This document shows positions 32,827-41,504 of a stretch of 48,482 bases of DNA, one piece after another. Made by a program: the position numbers and the translations under genes. The stretch is from Pelagicoccus sp. (GTDB taxonomy: Bacteria; Verrucomicrobiota; Verrucomicrobiia; Opitutales; Opitutaceae): contig JANQRJ010000074.1 of NCBI GenBank assembly GCA_028284635.1, positions 1-48,482 on the forward strand, given 5' to 3'. The notes below the pieces were generated by a model. It saw nothing but the letters and a program-made list of their open reading frames with translations. It was not told where the DNA came from and searched no databases. Positions within the stretch are counted from its first letter, which is position 1; the number at the start of each line of letters is the position of its first letter.

Positions 32827-33024
32827 ATGCTGGTGATTCGCCGAAAAGTTACGAGGGAGCAGTCTTACACTGTGCTCATGTTGCCTGGCTACCATAGGGA
32901 GTGGCCGACTTCGGATCGCGAGCACCTCGATATCCTGAAGGTCTTCAAGCAGGACAGGCCCTACGAGGACATTGTGAACGACTTCAAGGAATACGGACTT
33001 GGGGATCAGAGCGGTCGGCGTTGA
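32827..33024 (+). CDS. Small hypothetical protein (65 residues)
   Basis: Beginning at ATG 32827, the frame encodes a basic start (MLVIRRKVTREQ) and a charged soluble body (DREHLDILKVFKQDRPYEDI). The start slightly recalls CsrA (MLVLTRKV), but the rest does not follow that family. The frame is open further upstream with Arg/Ser-rich translation that looks non-coding. No membrane segment is seen. It may be a real small gene. Confidence 0.4.
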   Translation: MLVIRRKVTREQSYTVLMLPGYHREWPTSDREHLDILKVFKQDRPYEDIVNDFKEYGLGDQSGRR

Positions 33025-33161
33025 GTCTCGGGTTTGATCGTGCCTGGCTGCTCGGTTGCCTTTGCGGTTTTCGGGTTGCTATTCTCAGGTTGACCGGGGG
33101 GGTGGGCTGTCTAGCTTTTTGTTTTGTCCTGCCTGTCCCCTCTTTTCCTTTTTGTCGCTCG

Positions 33162-33962
33162 ATGAAGCCTTCTTTCCCCCTTAGTCGGAAACTGCTCGTT
33201 TCCCATTTCCTGGCGACTTTCATAGTCTCTAGCGCGATCGGCTCGTTTTTGTATCTCACGGCTCGCGAGAGCCTGATGGACCAGTTGCGGGCTCGCTTGA
33301 GCGGGAGCGCGGCCTTGGTGAGTCGGGAGTTGGATGCGAACGCGTTGCGCGATATCCGTTTGGAGAGCGACATCGAAAAACCGGAGTATATCGAGGCCCT
33401 GAGCAGCTTGCGACAGATGCGGCGGGCTAACTCGGATATAGCGTTTCTGTATGTGATGCGGTTGGGCGACGATGGGCGGGTGTATTTCGTGGTGGATTCC
33501 GACGAAACGAAGTCGCAAGCCTTGCCGGGGCGAGAGTATTTCGACGGGACTCCGGAGCTTTTGAGAGGGTTTTCCGAAGCCTCGGCGGACCGTAGCTATA
33601 CCTCTGACGAATGGGGCACGTTCATCTCCGGCTACTCGCCGCTTCTCAATGGCGCGGGAGAGTTTCTGGTGGGAATCGATATGCGGGCGGACGAGGTGCG
33701 GCGCAAGTTGGCCAACCTGCACAAGGCAGGGCTGATCGGGGTCCTTGCCGCGCTGATCCTCTCTTGGCTGATCGGTTCCTGGATGTCGCGCCACTTCCGC
33801 CGACCGATCGAGGCGATGATCACCCAAGTGAAGGCGGTTGCCGCTGGCGATCTGGACAGGCGCCTGGAGATGCAACGCCAGGATGAGCTGGATTCCTTGC
33901 TTACGGCGATCAACGATATGACGGCCGATCTTAAGAAGGCTAGGGATTCGGAGAAGGAGTAG
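33162..33962 (+). CDS. Membrane sensor-like protein with HAMP domain but no output domain
   Basis: This 266-residue protein has an N-terminal helix (about residues 12-30), an extracytoplasmic sensor-like region (about 31-185, with SDIAFLYVMRLGDDGRVYFV resembling a Cache fold), a second helix (about 192-210), then a HAMP domain (RRPIEAMITQVKAVAAGDL, DELDSLLTAINDMTADL). It stops straight after HAMP at 33960-33962; no kinase, GGDEF or methyl-accepting domain follows in any frame. It may signal through a separate partner, or be the remnant of a longer receptor. No partner is evident nearby. Confidence 0.75.
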   Translation: MKPSFPLSRKLLVSHFLATFIVSSAIGSFLYLTARESLMDQLRARLSGSAALVSRELDANALRDIRLESDIEKPEYIEALSSLRQMRRANSDIAFLYVMRLGDDGRVYFVVDSDETKSQALPGREYFDGTPELLRGFSEASADRSYTSDEWGTFISGYSPLLNGAGEFLVGIDMRADEVRRKLANLHKAGLIGVLAALILSWLIGSWMSRHFRRPIEAMITQVKAVAAGDLDRRLEMQRQDELDSLLTAINDMTADLKKARDSEKE

Positions 33963-34046
33963 AGTGCCAGGCGAATTGGGCGCTTGATGGGCGTGTTTGT
34001 TAGCGATTGCCAGGCTCGCTGCGGAGCGCCAGAGAATGGCGGATAG

Positions 34047-34448
34047 ATGGCGAAAGGTCTGGAGAGACATCGGGAGCGTTTGGCTCAGCTGAATTTGCTG
34101 GGCAAGGAGCTCACTCGGCGATCGGGTTCGAAGTGCGAGCTTTGCGAGGCTTCTGGTGTGGCGTTGCGGGCCTTTGAAGTGCCGCCAGAAGGCGAGATTC
34201 CGGAAGCGGATCGCTGCGTTTTCGTGTGCGATTTCTGTCGTGAGCAGTTGGAGTCGCCAAAACGTCTTGATGCCCAGCACTGGCGTTGCGCGGGGCGGAG
34301 CGTTTGGAGCGAAGTGCCCGCGGTACAGGTGCTGGCGGCTCGGCTGCTCGACCGTCTAGGCCGCGATGAGGTCTGGGCGCGCGAGGCTTTGGAGGATGTC
34401 TTTTTCGATGAGGAGGTGGAGGCGTGGATTGCTCGACAGCCGCTTTAG
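34047..34448 (+). CDS. PhnA/YjdM-like zinc-ribbon protein
   Basis: This 133-residue protein begins with a conserved basic helix (HRERLAQLNLLGKELTRRSG) and a ribbon with two CXXC pairs, CELC (residues 30-33) and CDFC (61-64), as in the PhnA N-terminal domain. It is followed by a domain containing SEVPAVQVLAARLLDRLG. The PhnA/YjdM family has no firmly established general function; the old link to phosphonate use is doubtful. Its stop is 26 bases before the next gene's start. Confidence 0.7.
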   Translation: MAKGLERHRERLAQLNLLGKELTRRSGSKCELCEASGVALRAFEVPPEGEIPEADRCVFVCDFCREQLESPKRLDAQHWRCAGRSVWSEVPAVQVLAARLLDRLGRDEVWAREALEDVFFDEEVEAWIARQPL

Positions 34449-34457
34449 GTGGAGAGG

Positions 34458-34470
34458 TAGCGCGGAGGGA
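34458..34470 (+). repeat. Fragment of a GTAGCGCGG-type REP arm
   Basis: GTAGCGCGGAGGG, between two tightly spaced genes, matches the first 11 bases of the arms at 24970 and 29232, after which the match stops. No facing arm is found. Confidence 0.45.
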
Positions 34471-34474
34471 TTTC

Positions 34475-35401
34475 ATGTGTAAATGTATTTTGGATACGAA
34501 TTCCATGAAGGTATTGTTGGAGAGCGATTGGCTGGAGTTGCGGCGTCGGCATTCGGAGAGGGTGGATCCGTGGATCAAGGCCTATCAGGACCGCCGGGCT
34601 CGTCGGGCGACGCATCCGGTGCACGACTTTCTCTTCACCTATTACCGGACCAACCGTCAGGTTTTGAGCCGGTGGCGTCCGTCGGCGAACATGGCTCTAC
34701 AGGGCGAGGCGGCGCGAGCCTTCTTGGAGGATGGGCGCTATGAGGAGACCGAGCTTGGGGTTTCGCTCGATGCGAGTCGCATGAGCGCGGGGGAGCGCGA
34801 GCGGCTGCGTTGGGCATGCTCGCTCATCGAGGCGGCTCGGACGCGGCCTCCGCGTTTCAATTGCTTTGGCTTGCACGAATGGGCGATGGTTTACCGGACG
34901 GAAAGGCCTCGCCACGAGAAGACGCCTCTGCGGTTGTCGGCACGCGAGATAGAGGCTGTGGTGGAAGGCAACAGCATTCGCTGCTCGCATTTCGACGCCT
35001 TCCGTTTTTTCACGCCAGCGGCGACGCCTTTGAATGAATTGCAGCCTGGGCGGGATGGGCGTTTGGCGAACGAGCAGTTTGGCTGCGTGCATTTCAATAT
35101 GGATCTGTATCGGCTGAGCTACAAGTTGAGCCCTTGGATTGGCTCCGAGTTGATTCGCGATTGCTTCGCGTTGGCCTTGGCTGCCCGCGAGCTCGATATG
35201 CGTGCCAGTCCGTATGATCTTTCTGAATACGGATACGAGCCGATTCGCATCGAGACCGTGGAAGGGCGGGAGCAGTACGCTCGAGCCCAGCAGGAAATCC
35301 ACCAGGCTGGCCAGCCTTTGGCGGAGCGGCTTCTGGCTGAGTGCCGTTGGCTGGAAAGCCGCTGGCGGACGGTTGAGAGATCTCCTGCGGCTGCGGACTA
35401 G
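34475..35401 (+). CDS. Conserved protein of a family often labelled 3-methyladenine DNA glycosylase
   Basis: This protein is 308 residues from ATG 34475, or 298 from ATG 34505 (MKVLLESDWLEL), which may be the better start. Signature segments are HPVHDFLFTYYRTNRQVLSR, FGLHEWAMVYRTERPRHEK, CSHFDAFRFFTPAATPLNEL, and LDMRASPYDLSEYGYEPIRI. I recognise these from a family common in Actinobacteria and some other bacteria whose database label is 3-methyladenine DNA glycosylase. The residues do not look like AlkA, Tag or MPG active sites, so that label is unproven. It is cytoplasmic with no membrane segment. Confidence 0.7.
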   Translation: MCKCILDTNSMKVLLESDWLELRRRHSERVDPWIKAYQDRRARRATHPVHDFLFTYYRTNRQVLSRWRPSANMALQGEAARAFLEDGRYEETELGVSLDASRMSAGERERLRWACSLIEAARTRPPRFNCFGLHEWAMVYRTERPRHEKTPLRLSAREIEAVVEGNSIRCSHFDAFRFFTPAATPLNELQPGRDGRLANEQFGCVHFNMDLYRLSYKLSPWIGSELIRDCFALALAARELDMRASPYDLSEYGYEPIRIETVEGREQYARAQQEIHQAGQPLAERLLAECRWLESRWRTVERSPAAAD

Positions 35402-35402
35402 G

Positions 35403-35417
35403 TTGCATGTCATGCAA
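35403..35417. promoter_or_regulatory. Palindrome TTGCATG-t-CATGCAA before fadL
   Basis: A 15-base perfect palindrome starts right after the stop codon of the preceding gene and about 150 bases before the fadL ATG. Its size and symmetry suit a dimeric repressor site. It is unsupported by a second copy in the window. Confidence 0.3.
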
Positions 35418-35564
35418 TCCCCTTCGCTCGGATAGGGGTTTAGAAACGCTTTGCGAGCTTGCAAATTTGCTAATAGAGGGCTCCTTGTGAAGGCCTCCCT
35501 TACTTGAGATCCGTGCCTGAGCTTGGCGGCTGATCTCGCGCAACCTTACGCTTTTTTTTCTCAC

Positions 35565-36929
35565 ATGACATGTCGTCTTTTGGCCGGTATCGGCATTCTT
35601 TGCATTGGGTCTGGCGTTCTGAATAGCAGCGTTTTCGCTGCTGGCTTTGCCTTGCAGGAGCACAGCGTAGCTGGTCTCGGCAACGCTTTTGCGGGAGGGG
35701 CGGCTATCGCTGAGGATGCTACCACTGTTTATTTCAACCCGGCGGGTCTTTCGCTGATTGAGAAGCCGCAGCTTTCGCTTGGCATGCACTTCGTTGCTCC
35801 GGAGGCTGACTTCGAGAATCAGGGCACGACGACGCTTGGCGTGCCTACTCAGGGTGGCAATTCCGTATCCGAAGAGGATGCGATTCTTCCAAACCTCTTC
35901 TACGCCGCTCCGCTGAACGACGATCTCGCTTGGGGGATCGGGCTGTCGGCTCCCTTCGGCCTCGCGACCGACTACGAAGAGGGCTGGGTGGGGCGCTATA
36001 TCGCTCTGCGTACGGAACTCGAAACGGTCTCCGTGAATCCCTCGCTTGCCTACCGAGTCAACGATCAGCTTTCCATTGGCTTTGGCGTTAGCTATGTGAC
36101 GGCGGATGCGACTTTCGGCAACGCGGTCGATATGGGCCTGGTCTTTCTCGATGGCTTGGATGCGGGCAGGATACCGACGAATGCCCAAACGGCGGCTATC
36201 GCTGCGGATGTGCAGGCCAATTTGGGTGGTCCCAAGTACGATGGCTCCTCGCTGCTTGAAGGCGATGGCGATGGCTGGGGCTTCAATTTCGGCGCGATCT
36301 ACGAAGTGAGCGAAACCTTGCGTTTCGGGGCTCATTACCGCTCGGAGGTCGCTTTGGAGCTCAGTGGCATGGCCGATTTCGAAGTGGGTCTCCTGGAGCC
36401 GATTCTCGGCCCGGCGTTTCCAGACCAAGGTGGGCAAGTGTCCGTCGATTTGCCGGCCTCGATTTCCTTGTCGGTCTACGGCGAGGTGAATGAGCGGCTT
36501 GCTCTAATGGCCGATGTGACCCGCGCGTTCTGGACTTCCTTCGAAAGCCTGGTTCTGGAGTTTCCTGCCGATTCGCCGCCCGATGTAGTGATTCCCGAAA
36601 ATTGGGAGAACGTGAACAAGTACAGCGTCGGCGCCAGCTATCGACTCACCGATAGGCTGCTTGGCCGTTTTGGCCTTGCCTATGACGAATCCCCTGTTCC
36701 TAGCGACGAATTTCGCTCGCCCCGCATCCCGGACGAAGACCGAACCTGGGTGACGCTGGGTCTCTCCGTAGCGGCTACCGAGAGCCTGGATCTGCATGTT
36801 TCCTACCTGCATGTCTTCCTGCAGGATCCGACGATCGACAATGCTTCGCATGCCGCGGGCCAGCGTCTGGTGGGGCGGCTTTCCGCTTCGGTCGATCTGC
36901 TCAGTTTGGGCCTGAGCAAGCGCTTCTAG
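35565..36929 (+). CDS. FadL/TodX-type outer-membrane hydrophobic-compound channel
   Basis: This 454-residue protein has a signal peptide (about residues 1-26) followed by the family's N-terminal hatch region: AAGFALQEHSVAGLGNAFAG, then AAIAEDATTVYFNPAGLSLI, an almost exact family signature. The remainder alternates short hydrophobic beta strands expected for a 14-stranded barrel, and it ends with LSLGLSKRF, a typical terminal aromatic for outer-membrane insertion. It should admit long-chain fatty acids or aromatic hydrocarbons. The frame extends to TTG 35523, but ATG 35565 gives a proper signal peptide. Confidence 0.9.
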   Translation: MTCRLLAGIGILCIGSGVLNSSVFAAGFALQEHSVAGLGNAFAGGAAIAEDATTVYFNPAGLSLIEKPQLSLGMHFVAPEADFENQGTTTLGVPTQGGNSVSEEDAILPNLFYAAPLNDDLAWGIGLSAPFGLATDYEEGWVGRYIALRTELETVSVNPSLAYRVNDQLSIGFGVSYVTADATFGNAVDMGLVFLDGLDAGRIPTNAQTAAIAADVQANLGGPKYDGSSLLEGDGDGWGFNFGAIYEVSETLRFGAHYRSEVALELSGMADFEVGLLEPILGPAFPDQGGQVSVDLPASISLSVYGEVNERLALMADVTRAFWTSFESLVLEFPADSPPDVVIPENWENVNKYSVGASYRLTDRLLGRFGLAYDESPVPSDEFRSPRIPDEDRTWVTLGLSVAATESLDLHVSYLHVFLQDPTIDNASHAAGQRLVGRLSASVDLLSLGLSKRF

Positions 36930-37087
36930 GGTTGCTCCTTCTTCGCTGTCTCGGCTACCGAGTGGATCTGGTGGCCTCATTTACTCTGATCGGTATTCCG
37001 GGTTGTATCCGCGATCCGGATCATCCAATGTTTCGCTTTCTTCAGCTTCGCTGACGCTTTCGCCAATCCAATCCCATATCCTTACCC

Positions 37088-38365
37088 ATGAATATCGAAA
37101 CCAAATGCCTGCACGCCGGCCAAGAGCCCGATCCTACAACCAACGCTCGAGCGGTGCCCGTGTATCGAACATCCTCATACGTTTTCAACGACACCGAGCA
37201 CGCTGCCAATCTCTTCGCTCTCAAGGAACTGGGCAACATCTACACCCGGATCATGAATCCTACGCAAGACGTGCTGGAGAAGCGGGTGGCCGAGTTGGAA
37301 GGCGGAGCGGCGGCTTTGGCATTGGCTTCGGGCACCAGCGCCATCTTCTATTCCATCATCAATCTTGCCCAGGCCGGCGATAACATCGTGTCGGCCAACA
37401 ACCTCTACGGCGGCTCCTATACTCAGTTCAACGACATCCTGCCTCAGCTCGGCATCGAAGTGAAGTTCGTCGATCCGAACGATCCGCAGAACTTCGCCGC
37501 GGCCATCGACGACAAGACCAAGGCCCTGTTCTGCGAGACGGTCAGCAACCCAGGCATCGACGTTTCCGATCTGGAAGCGATCGCCAAGATCGCTCACGAC
37601 CGGGGTCTGCCTCTCATCGTCGACGCCACTTTCTCCACGCCCTACCTGACTCGTCCCATTGAGCATGGCGCTGACATTGTCGTGCACTCCCTCACCAAAT
37701 GGTTTGGCGGCCATGGAGCGGGCATTGGCGGGATTGTCGTCGACTCCGGCAAGTTTAACTGGGCTAACGGAAACTTCCCGCTCTACGACAATCCAGACTC
37801 GTCTTACCATGGTTTGCGTTGGGGGCACGATCTGCCTGGTCCGCTTGCTCCTCTCGCTTTCATCTTGCGCATGCGTACCGTGCCGCTGCGCAATCTTGGA
37901 GCCTGCATCGCGCCCGACAACGCCTGGATCTTTCTGCAAGGCATCGAGACCCTGCATTTGCGTATGGAGCGTCATTGCGAAAACGCTCTCGCGGTCGCCA
38001 AGCATCTCGAGACCCATCCTTCGGTGGAGTGGGTCAAGTATCCAACTCTCAAGGACGATGCCAACGCTGCGAAGGCGGCCAAGTACCTCGCTGGCAAAGG
38101 CGGCTCCATGGTCGTCTTTGGTATCAAAGGCGGCGCGGCGGCCGGCTCGAAGTTCATCGATTCGCTCAAGCTGCACAGCCATCTGGCGAATGTTGGCGAC
38201 GCCAAGAGCCTGGCGATTCACCCGGCGACTACCACGCATAGCCAGATGAACGAAGAGCAGCAGAAGGCGGGCGGCATCACTCCCGAGCTGGTGCGTCTCT
38301 CCGTAGGCATCGAGCACATCGACGACATCGTTGCCGACTTGGATCAGGCGTTGGCTACGACGTAG
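37088..38365 (+). CDS. metY: O-acetylhomoserine (thiol)-lyase / sulfhydrylase
   Basis: This 425-residue Cys/Met-metabolism PLP enzyme would make homocysteine from O-acetylhomoserine and sulfide. It begins [20 protein letters not shown], has the MetY-type [20 protein letters not shown], the PLP-lysine in [11 protein letters not shown] and the C-terminal [20 protein letters not shown]. The length and the [20 protein letters not shown] segment favour O-acetyl- over O-succinylhomoserine. The stop codon TAG is part of a GTAGCGTGG repeat arm. No SAM riboswitch was recognised in the 158 bases upstream. Confidence 0.93.
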   Translation: MNIETKCLHAGQEPDPTTNARAVPVYRTSSYVFNDTEHAANLFALKELGNIYTRIMNPTQDVLEKRVAELEGGAAALALASGTSAIFYSIINLAQAGDNIVSANNLYGGSYTQFNDILPQLGIEVKFVDPNDPQNFAAAIDDKTKALFCETVSNPGIDVSDLEAIAKIAHDRGLPLIVDATFSTPYLTRPIEHGADIVVHSLTKWFGGHGAGIGGIVVDSGKFNWANGNFPLYDNPDSSYHGLRWGHDLPGPLAPLAFILRMRTVPLRNLGACIAPDNAWIFLQGIETLHLRMERHCENALAVAKHLETHPSVEWVKYPTLKDDANAAKAAKYLAGKGGSMVVFGIKGGAAAGSKFIDSLKLHSHLANVGDAKSLAIHPATTTHSQMNEEQQKAGGITPELVRLSVGIEHIDDIVADLDQALATT

Positions 38366-38395
38366 CGTGGATTCTTTGCATGACAGGCACGCTCC
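38362..38395 (+). repeat. Partial REP arm overlapping the metY stop codon
   Basis: GTAGCGTGGATTCTTTGC begins inside the metY stop codon (ACG TAG), and GGCACGCTCCAC follows about 10 bases later, leaving a weak GTGGA/TCCAC-type hairpin. It matches the first ten bases of the arm at 12321. Confidence 0.45.
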
Positions 38396-38460
38396 ACTTC
38401 TTGTTGGTCGTTTTTGATCAGCGGCCTGCAGAATGTTTTTTAACCGCCTATCGAAATATT

Positions 38461-39633
38461 TCAGTTAGCCTGATTCGATTGTGTTAATTTTAGTTTTTCT
38501 TGGAGAAGGGTTTGGTACGATGTCCTCGTTGCGAAGGATTTCTGGTATAGATCGAGAGGCAGTTCAGGATTAAGGATTGTCTGTGTGAGAAATCTGCGGC
38601 CTGCTGGATTTCGCAGACTGAATCTGGAGTGTTTTTTGGAGAACTCCTTGGTTAGTTTTCGAAATCCTTCTGCGTCTTCGGTCTGGAGCAGGATTATGCT
38701 TTCCTCTGTATATCTTGCCATGAAGTTTGCTGTTTCGTTTGGCAAGAATAGTGGATAGCCGAGGAAAGTGGCTTTAGGAGCTGATTCCAAAATGGATGAA
38801 AAGAAAATGAGCTCTTGTCTTAGATTACGCTCTAAAAGCTCGAAAGGTGAAATCGAAAGCTGTGTTGCTGCAAGGCCGGTTCTGATAGATTCTGCTGAAA
38901 TAGCTGCTTCGCTCGCGATGTTCTTGGCAGCGTCCAGCGAGATGTTGGAGACGGCTATCCAATTAAAGGTCTCGATGGGCGCTCGAGATTGCCCAATTGC
39001 TTTGCTAGATATCGAAAGGATGCGATGCAACTCGTTTAGTGCTAGTTCACTGAAGCCGTGGTGATGAAGAATGTAAGCTCGCCAGCTTTGTCGCTTGGCG
39101 ATTTCTCGAAATGGTCTGAGCTCGATATCTGGTTCGAGCGGATAAGGCATGGGGCCACAACTGATTGCCTCGAAGCTGTTGAGTTCTTCAAGGATGGGCT
39201 CAACCCCTGAGAGTTCCTCCCACAATTTTTCGACGTCGGCTTCGTGGATGACTAGATATTCGATAGTTTCCTCAAAACTCAACTTGTGTAATTTGTATGG
39301 ATCAAAGTCTGAATTATTAGAGAGGTTCTTGAATCGTTCGGATTGTATTATGTCATTCAGCTCTGAGATCGATTTTTGCTCTCCTAGTTTTTCAGTTATT
39401 CGTATTTCGGTCTTCGGGAGGGTCTTGCTAAGAGAAATTAAAAGAGCGAAGCTTTTGTCGGCTCTTTCTGGGGTCGGGTAGTAGTCTTCGAAATTTGTCG
39501 AGAACGTTGGCTCGGTATCATCGGTGGCGGCCCGGAGCCATACCGCAGTTAGGATTGTGGCGAAGCTTACAATGAGAGAACTGATCAAGAATGACCATCG
39601 AATGCCTCGCGTTCTCTGCGTTGAAGAGGTCAC
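38461..39633 (-). CDS. Orphan membrane-anchored protein of AT-richer composition
   Basis: This 390-residue protein has one N-terminal hydrophobic helix (about residues 14-35) after RTRGIRW, which would anchor a mostly helical domain outside the cytoplasm. Residues 150-230 include RPFREIAKRQSWRAYILHHH and ELALNELHRILSIS, resembling degenerate helical repeats. No catalytic motif or family is recognised. The gene is visibly AT-richer than its neighbours and uses more AAA/ATT/TTA-type codons, suggesting later acquisition. It is flanked by metY and the OadA-type gene without an operon link. Confidence 0.7.
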   Translation of the reverse strand: MTSSTQRTRGIRWSFLISSLIVSFATILTAVWLRAATDDTEPTFSTNFEDYYPTPERADKSFALLISLSKTLPKTEIRITEKLGEQKSISELNDIIQSERFKNLSNNSDFDPYKLHKLSFEETIEYLVIHEADVEKLWEELSGVEPILEELNSFEAISCGPMPYPLEPDIELRPFREIAKRQSWRAYILHHHGFSELALNELHRILSISSKAIGQSRAPIETFNWIAVSNISLDAAKNIASEAAISAESIRTGLAATQLSISPFELLERNLRQELIFFSSILESAPKATFLGYPLFLPNETANFMARYTEESIILLQTEDAEGFRKLTKEFSKKHSRFSLRNPAGRRFLTQTILNPELPLDLYQKSFATRTSYQTLLQEKLKLTQSNQAN

Positions 39634-39852
39634 TGCGGGTTTCTATAAGATAAGCTGTCGCTGAAGAAACTCTTCCTAAAGCTCCCCCGGTTTTCGATGC
39701 CTGGCCAGATTTCCTCTTTGTTAGCTGATCTTTTGATAGCTCTCTTCAGGGATTGGAAGATCGTTCTGCTTCCTATTCGGCGCGGTCTTGGCAGCGCTGG
39801 TTCGCAGGACTAGAGGGCTGCGGGTCCGGGCTGGCGGAGCTTTTTCGCTCCG
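39634..39852. other. Intergenic gap; weak hairpin after the OadA-type gene
   Basis: On the minus strand the OadA-type stop is followed at once by CGGAGC-gaaaaa-GCTCCG (about 39835-39852), a compact hairpin without a T-run. The left part (39634-39780) is AT-rich and probably holds the promoter of the orphan gene. No small gene is supported. Confidence 0.4.
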
Positions 39853-41337
39853 TCAGCGTTCCTCTACGACCACGTCGTAGCGCTTGCCGGCGAAGTTGAT
39901 ACCGTAGTGATGGGCTCCAGCAGGGACGGCGGTTTGGCGCGCGGGCACGGGAGGCTGGTCCTTGATGGCGGGCCAAGGAGCTAGCTTCGGTTCTTCGGGC
40001 GCGTCTTTCTTCTTTTGGTAGTCGTCGAGTTCCTTGGGGAACATGGCGTGGATCACGCAGTACTCGTCGGTGCTCGGGAAGTCCTTGGCGGCGAGTTCGT
40101 CGCGCAGGGCTTGCATGCCGGGTTCCTTTAGATCGGCGGGGCGGCAGGTGATGGGGTCCTTGCCGGATTTCTCTGCGGCCATCTTCTGGACCTCGGGATC
40201 GACGGTCGCGGGGGTGCGTCCGTAGTAGCCGAGAGCGATGTCGATGGCTTGCGGGGAGAAGTTCTTCCAGCGGCCAAACTTGACGTTGAGCATGGCTTGC
40301 ACGCCGACGATTTGGGAAGTGGGTGTGACTAGGGGGATCCAGCCGAGGGCCTTGCGCACGACGGGTATTTCCTTAAACACGTCCTCGAACTTGTCTTCCA
40401 TGCCTTGCTCCTTGAGCTGGTTGCGGAAGTTGGAGAGCATGCCGCCGGGGACTTGGTACTTCAGGGCGTCGGAGTCGACGCGCTCGTTGGAGAAGCTGGT
40501 GAAGTCGCTGAGCTCTTCGTAGATCTTGGTGAAGTGCTCTCGGAGGAATTGGAGGGCATCGAGGTCGTACTCTGGGCAACGCGGGTGATTTTCCAGCAAG
40601 GAGAGCATGCGGGCGGTATCCGGTTGACCGGTACCGTTGGCGAATGGGATGACGGAGGTGTCGACATAGTCGACGCCTGCTTCGATGCCTGCGTAGTAGG
40701 TGGTGGCTCCGAGTCCAGCGGTGTCGTGCGTGTGAAGGACGATGGGGATTTTGACGGAGTCCTTGAGTCCTTTGATGATGTCGTAGGCCTGTTGGGGTGG
40801 GACGAGGCCTGCCATGTCTTTCAGGCAAAGGGAGCCGCAGCCCATGTCTTCCAGCTCCTGGCCGAGTTTGACGAAGGCTTTGGTGGTGTGGACGGGAGAG
40901 GTGGTGTAGCAGATGACGCCTTGGGCTTCCTTGCCTGCCTCTTTGGCCGCCTTGATGGCGGTCCCCATGTTGCGCGGGTCGTTGAGGGCGTCGAAGATGC
41001 GAAAGATGTCCATGCCGTGCTTGGCGGAGGCCTTGATGAAGGCTTCCACCACGTCGTCTGGGAAGTGGGCGTACTGCACGATGTTCTGGCCGCGCAGCAG
41101 CATCATGTGCCTGCTCTTGGTCTTGGCTCGGATGGCGTCTAGGCGGTCGAAGGGGAATTCGCCGAGAAAGCGCAGGCCGGCGTCGATGGTGGCGCCTCCC
41201 CAGGTCTCGAGACAACCGAAGCCGAGACTGTCCAGAGTCTCCAGCGCCGGCAGCATCTGAGCGGTTTTCATGCGGGTGGCGGCGAGCGACTGGTGGCCGT
41301 CGCGCAGGACTGTGTTGTTGAAAATGACGGGTTTCAT
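39853..41337 (-). CDS. Oxaloacetate decarboxylase alpha / pyruvate carboxylase B-type carboxyltransferase without biotin domain
   Basis: This 494-residue protein begins with the carboxyltransferase TIM barrel: NTVLRDGHQSLAATRMKTAQ, FGCLETWGGATID, RGQNIVQYAHFPDD, CLKDMAGLVPP, and the metal site HTHDTAGLGATTYY. The conserved PASTA-like C-terminal barrel (WIPLVTPTSQIVGVQAM) follows. It ends HHYGINFAGKRYDVVVEER, which looks like the first strand of a biotinyl domain, and then stops: the AMKM biotin site is missing. The biotin carrier must be a separate protein, as in multi-subunit sodium-pumping decarboxylases or transcarboxylase 5S. Substrate (oxaloacetate, methylmalonyl-CoA or pyruvate) is not settled by sequence. 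Confidence 0.87.
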   Translation of the reverse strand: MKPVIFNNTVLRDGHQSLAATRMKTAQMLPALETLDSLGFGCLETWGGATIDAGLRFLGEFPFDRLDAIRAKTKSRHMMLLRGQNIVQYAHFPDDVVEAFIKASAKHGMDIFRIFDALNDPRNMGTAIKAAKEAGKEAQGVICYTTSPVHTTKAFVKLGQELEDMGCGSLCLKDMAGLVPPQQAYDIIKGLKDSVKIPIVLHTHDTAGLGATTYYAGIEAGVDYVDTSVIPFANGTGQPDTARMLSLLENHPRCPEYDLDALQFLREHFTKIYEELSDFTSFSNERVDSDALKYQVPGGMLSNFRNQLKEQGMEDKFEDVFKEIPVVRKALGWIPLVTPTSQIVGVQAMLNVKFGRWKNFSPQAIDIALGYYGRTPATVDPEVQKMAAEKSGKDPITCRPADLKEPGMQALRDELAAKDFPSTDEYCVIHAMFPKELDDYQKKKDAPEEPKLAPWPAIKDQPPVPARQTAVPAGAHHYGINFAGKRYDVVVEER

Positions 41338-41484
41338 ATTTTTGGCGCTGAGTAAATTGGGTGGAGAGGGGTTAAGTTAGAGGGCAAGTTTGGAAATGGA
41401 AAGTCGCTATCCGGCAATTATGAGAAATGAGTTTGGGTAATGGGCGCTATAACTTGCATATTTACAGCATTTTCAATCTTCAAT

Positions 41485-41497
41485 GGCGCGAAGCGCC
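41485..41497 (-). terminator. Short hairpin after natB
   Basis: GGCGC-gaa-GCGCC lies just past the natB end on the minus strand. The stem is five bases and lacks a T-run, so it is a weak candidate. Confidence 0.3.
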
Positions 41498-41504
41498 TCC
41501 CACC

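Noticed and set aside
32827-32862. CsrA start (MLVIRRKV)
   Set aside because: The first residues recall CsrA, but the following sequence does not match the family; kept only as a hypothetical protein.
36930-37087. SAM riboswitch upstream of metY
   Set aside because: No conserved SAM-I, SAM-II or SAM-V core could be recognised in the 158-base leader.
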